This document shows positions 1-8,342 of a DNA stretch of 64,000 nt, one piece after another. The DNA comes from Thiocystis violacea (lineage in GTDB: Bacteria; Pseudomonadota; Gammaproteobacteria; Chromatiales; Chromatiaceae). The stretch is taken from the NCBI RefSeq assembly GCF_016583575.1, contig NZ_NRRG01000022.1, forward strand, positions 1 through 64,000, read 5' to 3'. A program made the translations under genes and the position numbers. The notes beneath the pieces are model-generated. The model did not search any database. It was not told the origin of the DNA and saw only the letters and a list, made by a program, of their open reading frames with translations. Every line of letters starts with the position of its first letter. Position 1 is the first letter of the stretch.

Positions 1-149
1 GTTGGCGTGGCACGCCAATACGCTGGCGTCATCGGAAAGGTTGAGAATTGCCAGGTTGGCGTGTATGCCAGTTTAGTTTTTAACTCACATAGCACATTAA
101 TTAACGAACGACTCTTTCTGCCCGAGTTTTGGACTTCTGATCCTAAACG
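1..149 (+). pseudogene. IS701-type transposase fragment (left copy)
   Basis: Partial transposase reading frame that enters from the left window edge. It matches the reverse complement of 3240-3388 at every base except position 128 (T here, C there), which changes Ser to Phe. It encodes the middle of a DDE transposase of the IS701 type, with the typical VARQY / GKVENCQVGV stretch. Homology stops abruptly after base 149 and the frame then runs into unrelated sequence, so this is IS debris and not a gene. The part to the left of the window is not visible. Confidence 0.75.
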
Positions 150-187
150 GATCCAGGTACCACTTAAAATCCAGGAGGGCCAGAATT

Positions 188-850
188 TCAAAGCTTCTTC
201 GCCTCCACAAAAACACTCTCCGGCACCCTTTCTCTCAGATTCAGTTCCCCAGGTTCTGGCAATGTAGTTTCACCTGCTCCCAAGATGACTGCATCAACGA
301 AGCCTTGTCGTTCAAGTAAGCGACATAGCGATGGCCCATCATACATCCACTTGTGTCCACGGTCGCCCACCATCAGCTTGTAAGCTGATTTGAGGATGCC
401 GTTTTCTTCTAATCTACCAAGGCCCGTGCCGCGAACGAAAACATCTGCATCTTCATGGGAAAGGTAGTTTTCGATATGGAAGCGAATATTCGGTACAGCT
501 AGCCGTATAGTTCCACCCGCACAAAGGACTCGCTTCGATTCAGCAAGGAACGACTCCACTTCGCCCCAGGTGAGATGTTCCAACATATGACTAGCGTAAA
601 CCACATCCGCCGAGCCAGTAGGTACCGGAATGCGCTTGGCAGCATTTGCCCACTCGATGTTGCTATCACAGCAAAAAATGACAAATCGAAGTTGATCGGT
701 AGTAATAATTCCGATTGATAATAAAATCCGGGCTAAGGGCAGTACTCTCTTCAACTTGATACTCGGCGAATTATCGAAGTTCTTCCAGCCTTGTGTCGGA
801 CTCATCCCACAACCTAAGTTGATTCTGTCCAATTTATTCACCTCTACCAT
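188..850 (-). CDS. class I SAM-dependent methyltransferase
   Basis: Protein of 220 residues. Motif I (INLGCGMSPTQGWKNFD, about residues 10-26) is a glycine-rich SAM-binding loop of the short, truncated type common in polysaccharide loci. The HMLEHL segment near residue 90 followed by 'FLAESKRVLCAGGTIRLAVP' is the usual methyltransferase core. It probably methylates a sugar or a glycan precursor in the cytoplasm; the substrate cannot be read from the sequence. It lies 18 bases downstream of a glycosyltransferase on the same strand, so the two form an operon. Codon use is AT-richer than in the housekeeping part of the window, consistent with acquisition together with the surrounding IS debris. 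Confidence 0.75.
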   Translation of the reverse strand: MVEVNKLDRINLGCGMSPTQGWKNFDNSPSIKLKRVLPLARILLSIGIITTDQLRFVIFCCDSNIEWANAAKRIPVPTGSADVVYASHMLEHLTWGEVESFLAESKRVLCAGGTIRLAVPNIRFHIENYLSHEDADVFVRGTGLGRLEENGILKSAYKLMVGDRGHKWMYDGPSLCRLLERQGFVDAVILGAGETTLPEPGELNLRERVPESVFVEAKKL

Positions 851-868
851 TTAAAAAGCGACTAACGA

Positions 869-1879
869 TTAGATACCTTCGATCACATCCATATAGCGTT
901 GCAGCATCAATTTAGCGTCGAACTTCTCTTCTGCGAGACGCCGAGCCGACAACGAGCGTGAATTAAGATCTTTTGCCATGTCCATAATTCCGTCGTAAAG
1001 CCCACTAACATTAGGTGACTCAAGTCTCCAAGGATTACTTCCATAAGGAACAACTAATCCACCATTAGGTGTCAACATCTCGGATAATGCTCCTGTATCG
1101 TATCCTATCACTGGCAATCCACTTGCAAGCGCTTCCACTACTGAATTTGGACAAGGAGGGTTGATTTCCAAGACCAGAAACAAATTGCAACTATTGTAAA
1201 TCGCCGGCATGCGGTCACGTGGGAACTTGCCATGCAGATGCACATTATCTAAACCTTGAACAGCACGGCTTAGCTCCCCGCCCGCAGATCCATATAGATC
1301 GATTCGCCATTTTTGGCCTTCTGCCTTTGCTCTACTAGCAATACCAATGATCGTTTCTAACGTTGCCCCGTCTTCCTCAATCGTACCCTCAACACATCCT
1401 ATTCTTAAATCAAAATCATCGATATGTACGGTTTGTTGTCTAAAAACCGACAAATTTGTCCCATTATAGATTACCGATTCCATCTTATTAGATAAACCGT
1501 AATAACTTCTCCACCAATCTTTAATAAACTCACTCTGGTAAATCACATAGTCTGCAAACAAATCTCTTATGGTACGCATCAAAACATTGCGTATGCTTGC
1601 CATCGTTCGCGTCCTTAGTGGGCTAGACTGCTGCCATGGCCTCCAGTTAAGACCGTCAAGTCGATGGACTATCTTTGCTCCAGCATATTTCTGGCGCATA
1701 AGCCACGCTAGTTTCACAGTCCCGCCAACAACGAATACGACATCTGCTTTTACCTTATCTTCCGCATAAGAAATCTTCCAACCACGCTCTGCCACTTCGG
1801 ATTCAAGTAAAATCTGAAAAGTCCCAGGCCCTCCAATAGGTGGAGGTCGATGCGGAAAAGCGATCGTTTTAGCTAACAT
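869..1879 (-). CDS. glycosyltransferase, family 4-like (GT-B fold)
   Basis: Protein of 336 residues. The N-terminal half opens with a loop rich in Gly/Pro (PPPIGGPGTFQ), as in GT4 enzymes; the C-terminal half carries the nucleotide-sugar binding region NSVVEALASGLPVIGYDTGA near residues 245-265. The first Glu of the usual E-x7-E motif is replaced (PCPNSVVE), so donor handling may differ from typical members. The ATG at 1879 is preceded by AGGAAACAGT, a good ribosome binding site. It probably transfers a sugar during exopolysaccharide or O-antigen synthesis on the cytoplasmic membrane face. The methyltransferase follows in the same operon. Confidence 0.75.
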   Translation of the reverse strand: MLAKTIAFPHRPPPIGGPGTFQILLESEVAERGWKISYAEDKVKADVVFVVGGTVKLAWLMRQKYAGAKIVHRLDGLNWRPWQQSSPLRTRTMASIRNVLMRTIRDLFADYVIYQSEFIKDWWRSYYGLSNKMESVIYNGTNLSVFRQQTVHIDDFDLRIGCVEGTIEEDGATLETIIGIASRAKAEGQKWRIDLYGSAGGELSRAVQGLDNVHLHGKFPRDRMPAIYNSCNLFLVLEINPPCPNSVVEALASGLPVIGYDTGALSEMLTPNGGLVVPYGSNPWRLESPNVSGLYDGIMDMAKDLNSRSLSARRLAEEKFDAKLMLQRYMDVIEGI

Positions 1880-2420
1880 ACTGTTTCCTGAATTTTATAG
1901 GAGGCGTCCGTCTGAATACAGCGGCCACTACATACTCTGGCCCTGAGCATCAAAGCGACCTTGGGATAGCAAGTAGAGATTCAAACAATAAGCGCTACCG
2001 CACTCAGATGAACGCCGATCCCAAAAATAACAAAATTTCATCGGAGTGTCGTGTTTGCGCTCGTGGTGACTCCCGACGGTTTGTTCCCTCTCCGCCGAGA
2101 CTCCCGCCATGGCGACCCACCTTCTCCGCCCGAGTTCGTCTCGCTCTGGGCCGCTGCGTCCCCTCGCGTCGCGCCCGATGGGCGCGCGCGGGCTTGCGCT
2201 CGGCCTAACGACGAATGACTTGACGGCGTGTGGAATGCCGCTCTGCATATCGCCTTCGCGACTACGGGACTCTCGCTCCTTTGCCACTGCGGCAAGACGC
2301 ACATGCCCGCAGCTACCAGGGCTACTGGTTCTCGCTTCGCTCTCCATGGCCGGCAGCGAATATATGTTTACATTTTAAAAGGCAAAAGAGGGCATTATTG
2401 TCCGAAGCAAGGTTAAAACC
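1880..2420. other. gene-free stretch with an abrupt GC-rich patch
   Basis: No convincing gene. About 1990-2350 is much more GC-rich than the flanking glycan genes. Open frames exist on both strands here but their Arg/Ser/Pro-rich translations look like by-products of GC bias. The motif GGCCTAACGACGAATGA (2202-2218) recurs imperfectly as GGCCAACGCGACGAATGA (2661-2678), so this patch and the start of the gap in the hairpin array share a short repeat. It may be the relic of a mobile element, but nothing identifies which. Confidence 0.4.
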
Positions 2421-2923
2421 ACCGCCTTTAGGCGGTCAGATTTATTGTTCCAATCGTTAGTCAAAACTATGCACTTTCAGTGCAAGACTTTTAGTAAAAT
2501 CTTTCGTTAGAAAGCTCTCAATCAAAACCTGGCATCGCGTAGCGATTCCTTATCATCTTTAGTCCGCAGTAAAGTCTGCGGACGAAGGACTTTCAGTCCG
2601 AATTCAAACTATGGACTTTTAGTCCATAGTGATTGATCTTTGAAGCCTTTTGCGGCTTGTGGCCAACGCGACGAATGATGGAGACGGTCACCATGCGATC
2701 CTTGACCTGCTGAGAAAACATGGCGTGGGAAGCCTGGCTGGGCGTGCGGCGGCGTTTGCGTGACATCCAACGCCGTGATGGACGAAATGAGTCGGGCGTA
2801 TCTGGGACATCATGTGAGCCAAAGGCAGAGGATAACTTCCGAACCGAGGCACCCTGAACGGGTCTTTCGACCCGTATCCGGACTTTCAGTCCGTAACTTC
2901 AACCCACCAGCTTTAGCTGGTGG
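2421..2923. repeat. array of about twelve short hairpins with TTTA-like loops
   Basis: Successive perfect or near-perfect stem-loops: 2421-2436 (6-bp stem, loop TTTA), 2470-2484 (TTTCA), 2485-2503 (bulged), 2501-2514 (GTTA), 2534-2546, 2562-2583 (8-bp stem), 2587-2599 (TTTCA), 2608-2630 (9-bp stem, TTTTA), 2643-2658, 2858-2875 (7-bp stem, TTTC), 2879-2893 (TTTCA), 2904-2923 (8-bp stem, TTTA). Stems differ in sequence from one to the next, while many loops are C-TTTA-G, C-TTTCA-G or C-TTTTA-G. A 200-base gap (2659-2857) has no clear hairpin and no clear gene. There is no CRISPR-like constant repeat. Such hairpins recall the ends of IS200/IS605 elements, but no TnpA or TnpB gene is visible. Confidence 0.75.
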
Positions 2924-2995
2924 TTGTTGAGTCTTCAAGCGAGCACAAAAATGACTATTGTAACGATATGGAATAGGGCTCATCAATAGGCGGCT

Positions 2996-3775
2996 TCATA
3001 GGCTTATGCACAAATTTAGAACACCACCGACTTTCTGATTGCCATGCACATCGAGCAAAAACGTTAACCCCATGTTATCTAAGGCGTTACCGAGTTCAAG
3101 CCCATGACCGTACAGACCATCACTTCCGACCCAGCTAAACTCTACGCCAGCCTCGAGGTCGGATGTGATCATCTCAAGTGCTAGCTGCGGCTTGGTTTTG
3201 AACGTGCGCGCTTCTTCTGGAATGCCAGCTTTCTCAAAGCGTTTAGGATCAGAAGTCCAAGACTCGGGCAGAAAGAGTCGTTCGTTAATTAATGTGCTAT
3301 GTGAGTTAAAAACTAAACTGGCATACACGCCAACCTGGCAATTCTCAACCTTTCCGATGACGCCAGCGTATTGGCGTGCCACGCCAACCGAATGCTTCCC
3401 TTTCTTGACATGCGCGGATTCATCGATGATATAACCGACATCGCTACATTGATAATTGTCTTGATCCGCATACAGCTCGGAGGTGTTCAATGCGATCTCG
3501 CTGATCAAGTTAGATGCGGACCAAGTTGAGTCAAAAATGAACTGTTGAATGTGCTGATAGCCAGCGCCAGACAATTCAAGTTCTTCGTCCATGCGCTCCA
3601 TATTACGCTTGCCCGCTTCTGTCTTTAAAAGAGCATGAATATAGGCCTCGCCCAGCTCATGACCATCTGACGTTTCATTATGAAAGCAGTGGCTGTATTC
3701 TTCAATATGAGACGCGAGGTGATTATGTAATTGCTTTAACGCATCAATCTTTTTCTGAGCGTCGCTTTTCTGCAT
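2996..3775 (-). pseudogene. IS701-type transposase, truncated at the C-terminus
   Basis: Open frame of 259 residues, against roughly 400 for full-length members of this DDE family. It contains the first catalytic Asp (YIIDES, about residue 118), the family signature KGKHSVGVARQY followed by GKVENCQVGV, and the second Asp (SWVGSDGLYGHG). Similarity ends around residue 245 and the last dozen residues look unrelated; the third acidic catalytic residue is missing. The element is therefore inactive by itself. Its 5' end adjoins a broken FkbM gene (3791-4079), which it may have disrupted. Bases 3240-3388 are repeated in inverted orientation at 1-149. Confidence 0.8.
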
Positions 3776-3790
3776 AAATTTACACTTTAC

Positions 3791-4079
3791 GTATTCGGCT
3801 GGCCCGCATGGGTTAAGTGCAGTATAATCAATCGACTACGCGAAGGTAACAAAGTAGTGTTAATTGACTATAGAAGGGGCGAAATACCGCATTTTGGAAA
3901 ACCTCATTGCCGAAGGCATAAACGTTAAGGTGCTGTGTGTGGAATATGATGAATGCCTGCATCCCATAGATGCAAATCACAAGTCGCGCATAAGGGATTC
4001 GATCGATTCACTTCTTTCATATGGTATCTGTTTGGTCTGTGCGCAAGGCAGTGGTAATTATACACTTCTTAGGCAATGA
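3791..4079 (+). pseudogene. FkbM-family methyltransferase, C-terminal remnant with frameshift
   Basis: From 3791 to 3868 the frame reads VFGWPAWVKCSIINRLREG followed by NKVVLID; after one extra base at about 3869 it continues in another frame as IEGAKYRILENLIAEG and on to the stop at 4077-4079. Joined, this gives the LID-IEGAKY signature of FkbM methyltransferases and their usual C-terminal tail. The N-terminal two thirds are absent and a transposase gene starts just upstream on the other strand. It is thus a decayed sugar methyltransferase, truncated and then frameshifted. Its stop overlaps the start of the next glycosyltransferase (ATGA), which indicates the intact ancestor was in the same operon. 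Confidence 0.6.
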
Positions 4080-5257
4080 GAATTCGCTTGATTTTTATGT
4101 CAACTAAACGAAGCTTGATAAGATTAGCCATCGTGCAGCCGTTGATTCCAGCTTATCGGGTGCCGGTTTTCGAGAGACTTGCGGCGTCACCAGACATAGA
4201 CCTGACTGTTTGGGCTGGATCAAGCTGCGGCAGTCTTATATCATTTCCAGATAGATGCAACTTCAGGTGTTATCCTGCACCTTTACATGAATTTGGACCA
4301 GGAATTATTTCATTTAAATGGCAATTTAATCAGTTGAAGGCTGTGCTAGAAAGGGATTGTGACGCGATAGTCTTTTCATGGGACGCTCATTACCTCTCGT
4401 TGTTTCCCGCGTTGGCTCTTGCGAAATCCCGGCGGTTGCCGACTGCCTTGTGGGGTCACGGCTATTCTAAGCGCGGTGATGGCCTTCGTGATTTCCTGCG
4501 GAACTGGTATGGGCGGAGAACTGATGCGGTGATCCTCTATACGAAGACAATTGCCCATGAGCTTATCGAACAGGGCTATGATGCGCGACGAGTCTTCGTG
4601 GCGCAGAATGCTATCGACCAGGCACCGATCCAAAACGCCAGATCGCGATGGTCCGGGTATGTTAAATGTCTTAAAGCCTTTCGGACCCAACATGGGCTTG
4701 ATCCAGAACAGACTATCCTTTTCGTTTCCCGTCTGGAGCCAGACAACCATCTTGAAATGTTGATTGAAGGTTTTGCCACTTTTCAGCGTGATCGTGCATC
4801 CGCAAAGCTGGTCATTATTGGTGATGGTGCGGATCGGGTTAAGCTCGAATCTATGGTGGCTGCGTATGGAATTGGATCAAAGGTTATCTTTACCGGCGCT
4901 ATTTTCGTGGAAAACGAGATTGCTCCGTGGATGATGAGTGCGACTGTTTTTTGTTATCCGTCGAATATCGGTTTGAGCATTCTTCATGCCTTTGGTTATG
5001 GCCTCCCGGTTGTAACTCACGACAACATCGAACAGCAAAATCCAGAGGTGGAGGCGCTCAGGCACGGGCAATCTGGTTTTTTTTATCGGCAAGGTGATGT
5101 TACTGACATGATGCGGCAGTGTTCGCGGATTATTGGCGATAGGGATTTGCGACGAGATCTATCGGAGAATTGCCTCAAGTTGGTCGAGCAAGAATATACG
5201 CTTGAAGCAATGGTTGAAAGTTTTGTACAGGTGGCTCGTTTTTTGGCGAGGCGATAA
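4076..5257 (+). CDS. glycosyltransferase family 4 / group 1
   Basis: Protein of about 393 residues with a GT-B fold. The N-terminus (RLAIVQPLIPAYRVPVFERL) is typical of glycosyltransferases that begin with a 'retrieve acceptor' Rossmann domain. The C-terminal domain has LFVSRLEPDNHLEMLIEGF, LVIIGDGADR and a donor-site segment around NIGLSILHAFGYGLPVVTHD. The ATG at 4076 overlaps the stop of the broken FkbM gene; an in-frame ATG at 4097 is an equally possible start. It probably extends a surface glycan on a lipid carrier at the inner face of the cytoplasmic membrane. It is co-directional with the next glycosyltransferase, three bases apart. Confidence 0.8.
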   Translation: MRIRLIFMSTKRSLIRLAIVQPLIPAYRVPVFERLAASPDIDLTVWAGSSCGSLISFPDRCNFRCYPAPLHEFGPGIISFKWQFNQLKAVLERDCDAIVFSWDAHYLSLFPALALAKSRRLPTALWGHGYSKRGDGLRDFLRNWYGRRTDAVILYTKTIAHELIEQGYDARRVFVAQNAIDQAPIQNARSRWSGYVKCLKAFRTQHGLDPEQTILFVSRLEPDNHLEMLIEGFATFQRDRASAKLVIIGDGADRVKLESMVAAYGIGSKVIFTGAIFVENEIAPWMMSATVFCYPSNIGLSILHAFGYGLPVVTHDNIEQQNPEVEALRHGQSGFFYRQGDVTDMMRQCSRIIGDRDLRRDLSENCLKLVEQEYTLEAMVESFVQVARFLARR

Positions 5258-5260
5258 CCG

Positions 5261-6421
5261 ATGCGTATTCTGCATTTAGTCGACTCTTTGGATCCTGCGG
5301 CGGGTGGTCCGCCAGCGGTCGCATTACGTCTTGCTGCGGCACAGGCCGCAATTGGTCATGATGCATCGGTTGTTGGTTATTGCGGGAATTGCTCCGACGC
5401 AATGCTACGTAACTCCCTTGCATCGATACCGTTTATCGATCGCACGAAGGTACATATTCTTCCCGCAGCCAGCCGACTGGAGAGGCTAACGGGTTTTGGA
5501 ATCCCGAATAAGCTCTCCCCTCTATTATCAGACACCGATATCCTCCAGATTCATGGGCTATGGGAGCAACTCGTATTTGTCGGGGCGCGCCTTGCTCAGC
5601 GCTCTGGTATTCCTTATGTTGTCACACCACACGGAATGTTGGATCACTGGAGCATGGCGCAACGTCGCCTCAAGAAACGCCTTGCCCTCGCCATTGCGTA
5701 TCGCCGGTTCCTTGATCATGCGCGTTATCTGCATGTCCTGAATACACATGAATCAAATGCAATCAAGGATTTGGGTATTTTTTTTCCGATGGAGACGATA
5801 CCTAACGGCATATTTATGGAAGAGAACGAATCAAGACATGATATAGATCGGTTTCGCTCTAGGCATCCATATCTTGGCCAAAATCCTTATATTTTATTTC
5901 TTGGGCGTTTGCATTACAAAAAGGGATTAGATTATCTAATCGATGCTTTTCATATCGTGGCCGCTAGAAATGAGAGTGTGCAGCTTGTTGTCATAGGTCC
6001 AGATGGTGGAGAGCGTGATTCGTTTCAGGCTCGTGTTCGGAAACTCCAATTAACAACTCGAGTTCACATGGTAGAAGCTGTTTATGGGGCGGATAAGTAT
6101 GACGCATTACATGGCGCTAGTTGCTTTTGTTTGCCGAGCCGGCAGGAAGGTTCCAGCCTTGCCGTCCTAGAGGCCATGAGTTGCGGTATCCCTGTGGTGA
6201 TCAGTGAGGCATGCCATTTTCCCGATGTAGCGGATTCGAACGCTGGTTTTGTGGTTCCCTTGGTGTCGGAGATCATCGCCCAAGCCTTGATCTCTGCGAT
6301 AAGCGATGACGCTTTGCGTGAGCGCATGGGATGTAATGGTAAGTCACTGGTCAAGGAGAAATACACCTGGACGGCGGTTGCCAAGCAATGCGTTGACAAC
6401 TACGAGCGATATCTGTACTGA
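5261..6421 (+). CDS. glycosyltransferase family 4
   Basis: Protein of 386 residues. It begins MRILHLVDSLDPAAGGPP, the classic N-terminal GGP loop of GT4 enzymes, and has VTPHGMLDHWSM (HGM acceptor motif) near residue 125, ILFLGRLHYKKGLDYLIDAF near 210, and SCFCLPSRQEGSSLAVLEAM with the complete E-x7-E donor motif near 285-300. The start is supported by GAGGCGATAACCG just upstream and lies three bases after the previous glycosyltransferase, so the two are translationally close. Expected role: transfer of a hexose or deoxyhexose during O-antigen or exopolysaccharide assembly. The specific sugar cannot be told. Confidence 0.85.
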   Translation: MRILHLVDSLDPAAGGPPAVALRLAAAQAAIGHDASVVGYCGNCSDAMLRNSLASIPFIDRTKVHILPAASRLERLTGFGIPNKLSPLLSDTDILQIHGLWEQLVFVGARLAQRSGIPYVVTPHGMLDHWSMAQRRLKKRLALAIAYRRFLDHARYLHVLNTHESNAIKDLGIFFPMETIPNGIFMEENESRHDIDRFRSRHPYLGQNPYILFLGRLHYKKGLDYLIDAFHIVAARNESVQLVVIGPDGGERDSFQARVRKLQLTTRVHMVEAVYGADKYDALHGASCFCLPSRQEGSSLAVLEAMSCGIPVVISEACHFPDVADSNAGFVVPLVSEIIAQALISAISDDALRERMGCNGKSLVKEKYTWTAVAKQCVDNYERYLY

Positions 6422-6484
6422 CTTGCATCGAGAGCCGCGCCTTTGGTCCGCGTGTTGTTGCGTCCGGAAGACTCAACTTGAGAA

Positions 6485-7066
6485 TTAAACCGTGGATGGA
6501 TCGAAGTCATTTTTCACTCGTTGCTCGTCCGAATTAAGCGTTCGCTCTTTGTATGGCGTGGCTGGGTTACCTCTTGCAACCACCCAGGGTGGGATGTCTC
6601 CAAAGACGCTTGATCGAGCTGTCACCACCGCGCCTTCACCGATTGTGACGCCTGGTCCGACAAAGACATCCGCCGTGACCCATGCCTGAGCGCCGATCAG
6701 GATCGGTGCTGATATCAAGGGTAACTCCCTGTCGCGGTAATCGTGGCTTGCGGTGCATAAATAGCTATATTGGCTGACAACGGCCTGGTGCCCGATCTGG
6801 ATCTTGTCGACGCAGTAACAATCGACATCCGGCCCTAAGCAACTATGATCTTCCATCGTCAGGTTCCACGGTGCCCAGATCCTTGCGGATGGATAGAGAC
6901 GGATCCGCTTTCCGAGTCGCGCGCCAAACAGGCGGGCAAGCATGCAGCGCCATGAATGGAAAATCCGGGGGGAGGGACGGAATAGCAGCAACCAGACAAG
7001 TTCCCAAACGGCGCGCGCCAGCTTGTTTCGGCCGGTTAGAACTTGTGGACGAAGTTTGCGAGACAT
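6485..7066 (-). CDS. WcaF-type hexapeptide-repeat acetyltransferase
   Basis: Protein of 193 residues with left-handed beta-helix hexapeptide repeats: ARIWAPWNLTMEDHSCLG, DKIQIGHQAVVSQYSYL, and ILIGAQAWVTADVFVGPGVT followed by IGEGAVVTARSSVFGDIP. The HDY segment after 'LCTAS' and the final VVARGNPA are typical of the colanic acid WcaF/WcaB-like O-acetyltransferases. It should use acetyl-CoA to O-acetylate a sugar of the surface polysaccharide. It is convergent with the upstream glycosyltransferase pair (64 bases between stops) and divergent from the GT2 gene at 7145, with a shared promoter region of about 80 bases. Confidence 0.85.
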   Translation of the reverse strand: MSRKLRPQVLTGRNKLARAVWELVWLLLFRPSPRIFHSWRCMLARLFGARLGKRIRLYPSARIWAPWNLTMEDHSCLGPDVDCYCVDKIQIGHQAVVSQYSYLCTASHDYRDRELPLISAPILIGAQAWVTADVFVGPGVTIGEGAVVTARSSVFGDIPPWVVARGNPATPYKERTLNSDEQRVKNDFDPSTV

Positions 7067-7144
7067 GGCTAGGTACTTCGGTGTTGGGCTTGAGACTATT
7101 TTAGGGGAAACCCGTCTTTACTATCAGGAGATTGTCGATTCGCC

Positions 7145-7906
7145 ATGCAGCTTACGCTTGTTACGGCCTCTTACAATGCGGTTCAGACTCTCGCGGAAAC
7201 GCTTGGATCGGTTGGAGTTCAGCAGGGGCTTACTTTGGAGTACCTCCTGATCGACGGCGGTTCGTCCGATGGAACGGTCGATTTGATTCGCGCCGAGAGC
7301 GCAAGGCCGGGAACGCCGGTTTCGCGTTGGCAGAGCGAACCGGATCGGGGGATCTATGATGCCCTGAATAAAGGGATCGCCCTAGCGACGGGCGAGGTGC
7401 TGGGGTTCCTGCACGCCGATGATGTCCTGGCGCATCCTCGCGTCCTCCAGCGCGTGGCGGACTGCTTTGCCGATCCGTCGGTGATGGCCTGCTATGGTGA
7501 TCTGGACTATGTGTGGCGCGATGAGCCGGCGCGGGTGGCGCGACATTGGAGTTCTGGCCCCTTCGATCCAAAGCGTTTGCGTTGGGGCTGGATGCCCCCG
7601 CATCCCACGCTGTACGTGCGTCGGTCCTGGTATGAAGCAAATGGCGTGTTTGATACGCGTTATCGGATTGCGGCGGATTATGATCTGATGCTGCGCTTAC
7701 TTTCGGGGTTGACTGCGCGGCAGGTGGTCTATCTGTCTGAGGTTTTGGTCAGGATGCGTACAGGCGGCGCCAGTAATCGCTCGCTGCGGAATATCCTGCG
7801 CAAATCGGCGGAGGATTACCGTGCATTGAGCTCGAACGGGATTGGCGGAGTGGGGGCCTTGGCCTGGAAGAATCTGTCGAAGTTGAGTCAATTCGTGGTG
7901 CGTTGA
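7145..7906 (+). CDS. glycosyltransferase family 2 (WcaA/WcaE-like)
   Basis: Protein of 253 residues with a GT-A fold: TLVTASYNAVQTLAETLGSV at the N-terminus, LLIDGGSSDGTVDLI, DRGIYDALNKGIALATGEVL and the metal-binding FLHADD motif near residue 92. WMPPHPTLYVRR and RYRIAADYDLMLRL are the usual acceptor-side segments of GT2 enzymes of exopolysaccharide clusters. AGGAG lies about 14 bases upstream of the ATG. It stands divergent to the acetyltransferase gene. Base composition is already close to the GC-rich chromosome here, so the boundary of the AT-rich island lies to the left of this gene. Confidence 0.85.
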   Translation: MQLTLVTASYNAVQTLAETLGSVGVQQGLTLEYLLIDGGSSDGTVDLIRAESARPGTPVSRWQSEPDRGIYDALNKGIALATGEVLGFLHADDVLAHPRVLQRVADCFADPSVMACYGDLDYVWRDEPARVARHWSSGPFDPKRLRWGWMPPHPTLYVRRSWYEANGVFDTRYRIAADYDLMLRLLSGLTARQVVYLSEVLVRMRTGGASNRSLRNILRKSAEDYRALSSNGIGGVGALAWKNLSKLSQFVVR

Positions 7907-8342
7907 GCGGCGTGTGTTCAGGTTGACGTCGTTGGGTGATGTTGGGCAGGCTCACATTGCCAACACGATTACCCGGTGCCGCCACATCAGATTTTGCTAA
8001 TATGCGAGCCTCTGGAAGCCAGCGCTTGTGGCGAAGGTTTCGGCGCCTCGGAGTTCAGCTTGCTGAGGCGGCACCCGGCCGAGGGCGTCGCGTCGCGCGC
8101 GGACGGTTCCCGGTAAACGGCCTTGCGTCAGCCGCCGATCAACCTGAATATGAGCCTTTGAAGCACGAAGGCGCGAAGAGCGGGCAGGGATTCAGTGATC
8201 GAGCGTGGCGATTCCCTTTACCCAAGGGGGAGACGTGTCCGAACCAAACACATCGTCGTTTTCCCTCGTTTCTTCGCGACATCAGGGTTCCAAGCGCCGA
8301 ATTTAGCGCCATATAACCGTCTGCGCGAGGATTGAAGTTCGG
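7907..8342. other. intergenic stretch upstream of trkH, with a possible extended -10 promoter
   Basis: No gene seen. TTTTGCTAATAT at 7992-8003 fits an extended -10 element (TGC-TAATAT) on the plus strand, with no good -35; it would give a leader of over 300 bases before trkH. The GC-rich block 8040-8110 (GCCTC...GAGGC pairing) could form structure in that leader. An open frame on the minus strand across 8139-9014 is antisense to trkH and Gln/Gly/Glu-rich, and is not believed. Confidence 0.3.

Noticed and set aside
2201-2207. GCCTAAC as an integron attC core site
   Set aside because: It fits the 7-base core RYYYAAC, but no partner GTTRRRY at the proper distance, no integrase and no cassette structure were found.
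2109-2378. Open frames in the GC-rich patch
   Set aside because: Ser/Arg/Leu-rich translations on both strands, no ribosome binding site, no motif; they may belong to a mobile element relic but cannot be supported.
2421-2923. CRISPR array
   Set aside because: There is no constant repeat; the stems differ from hairpin to hairpin and spacing is irregular, with no cas genes.
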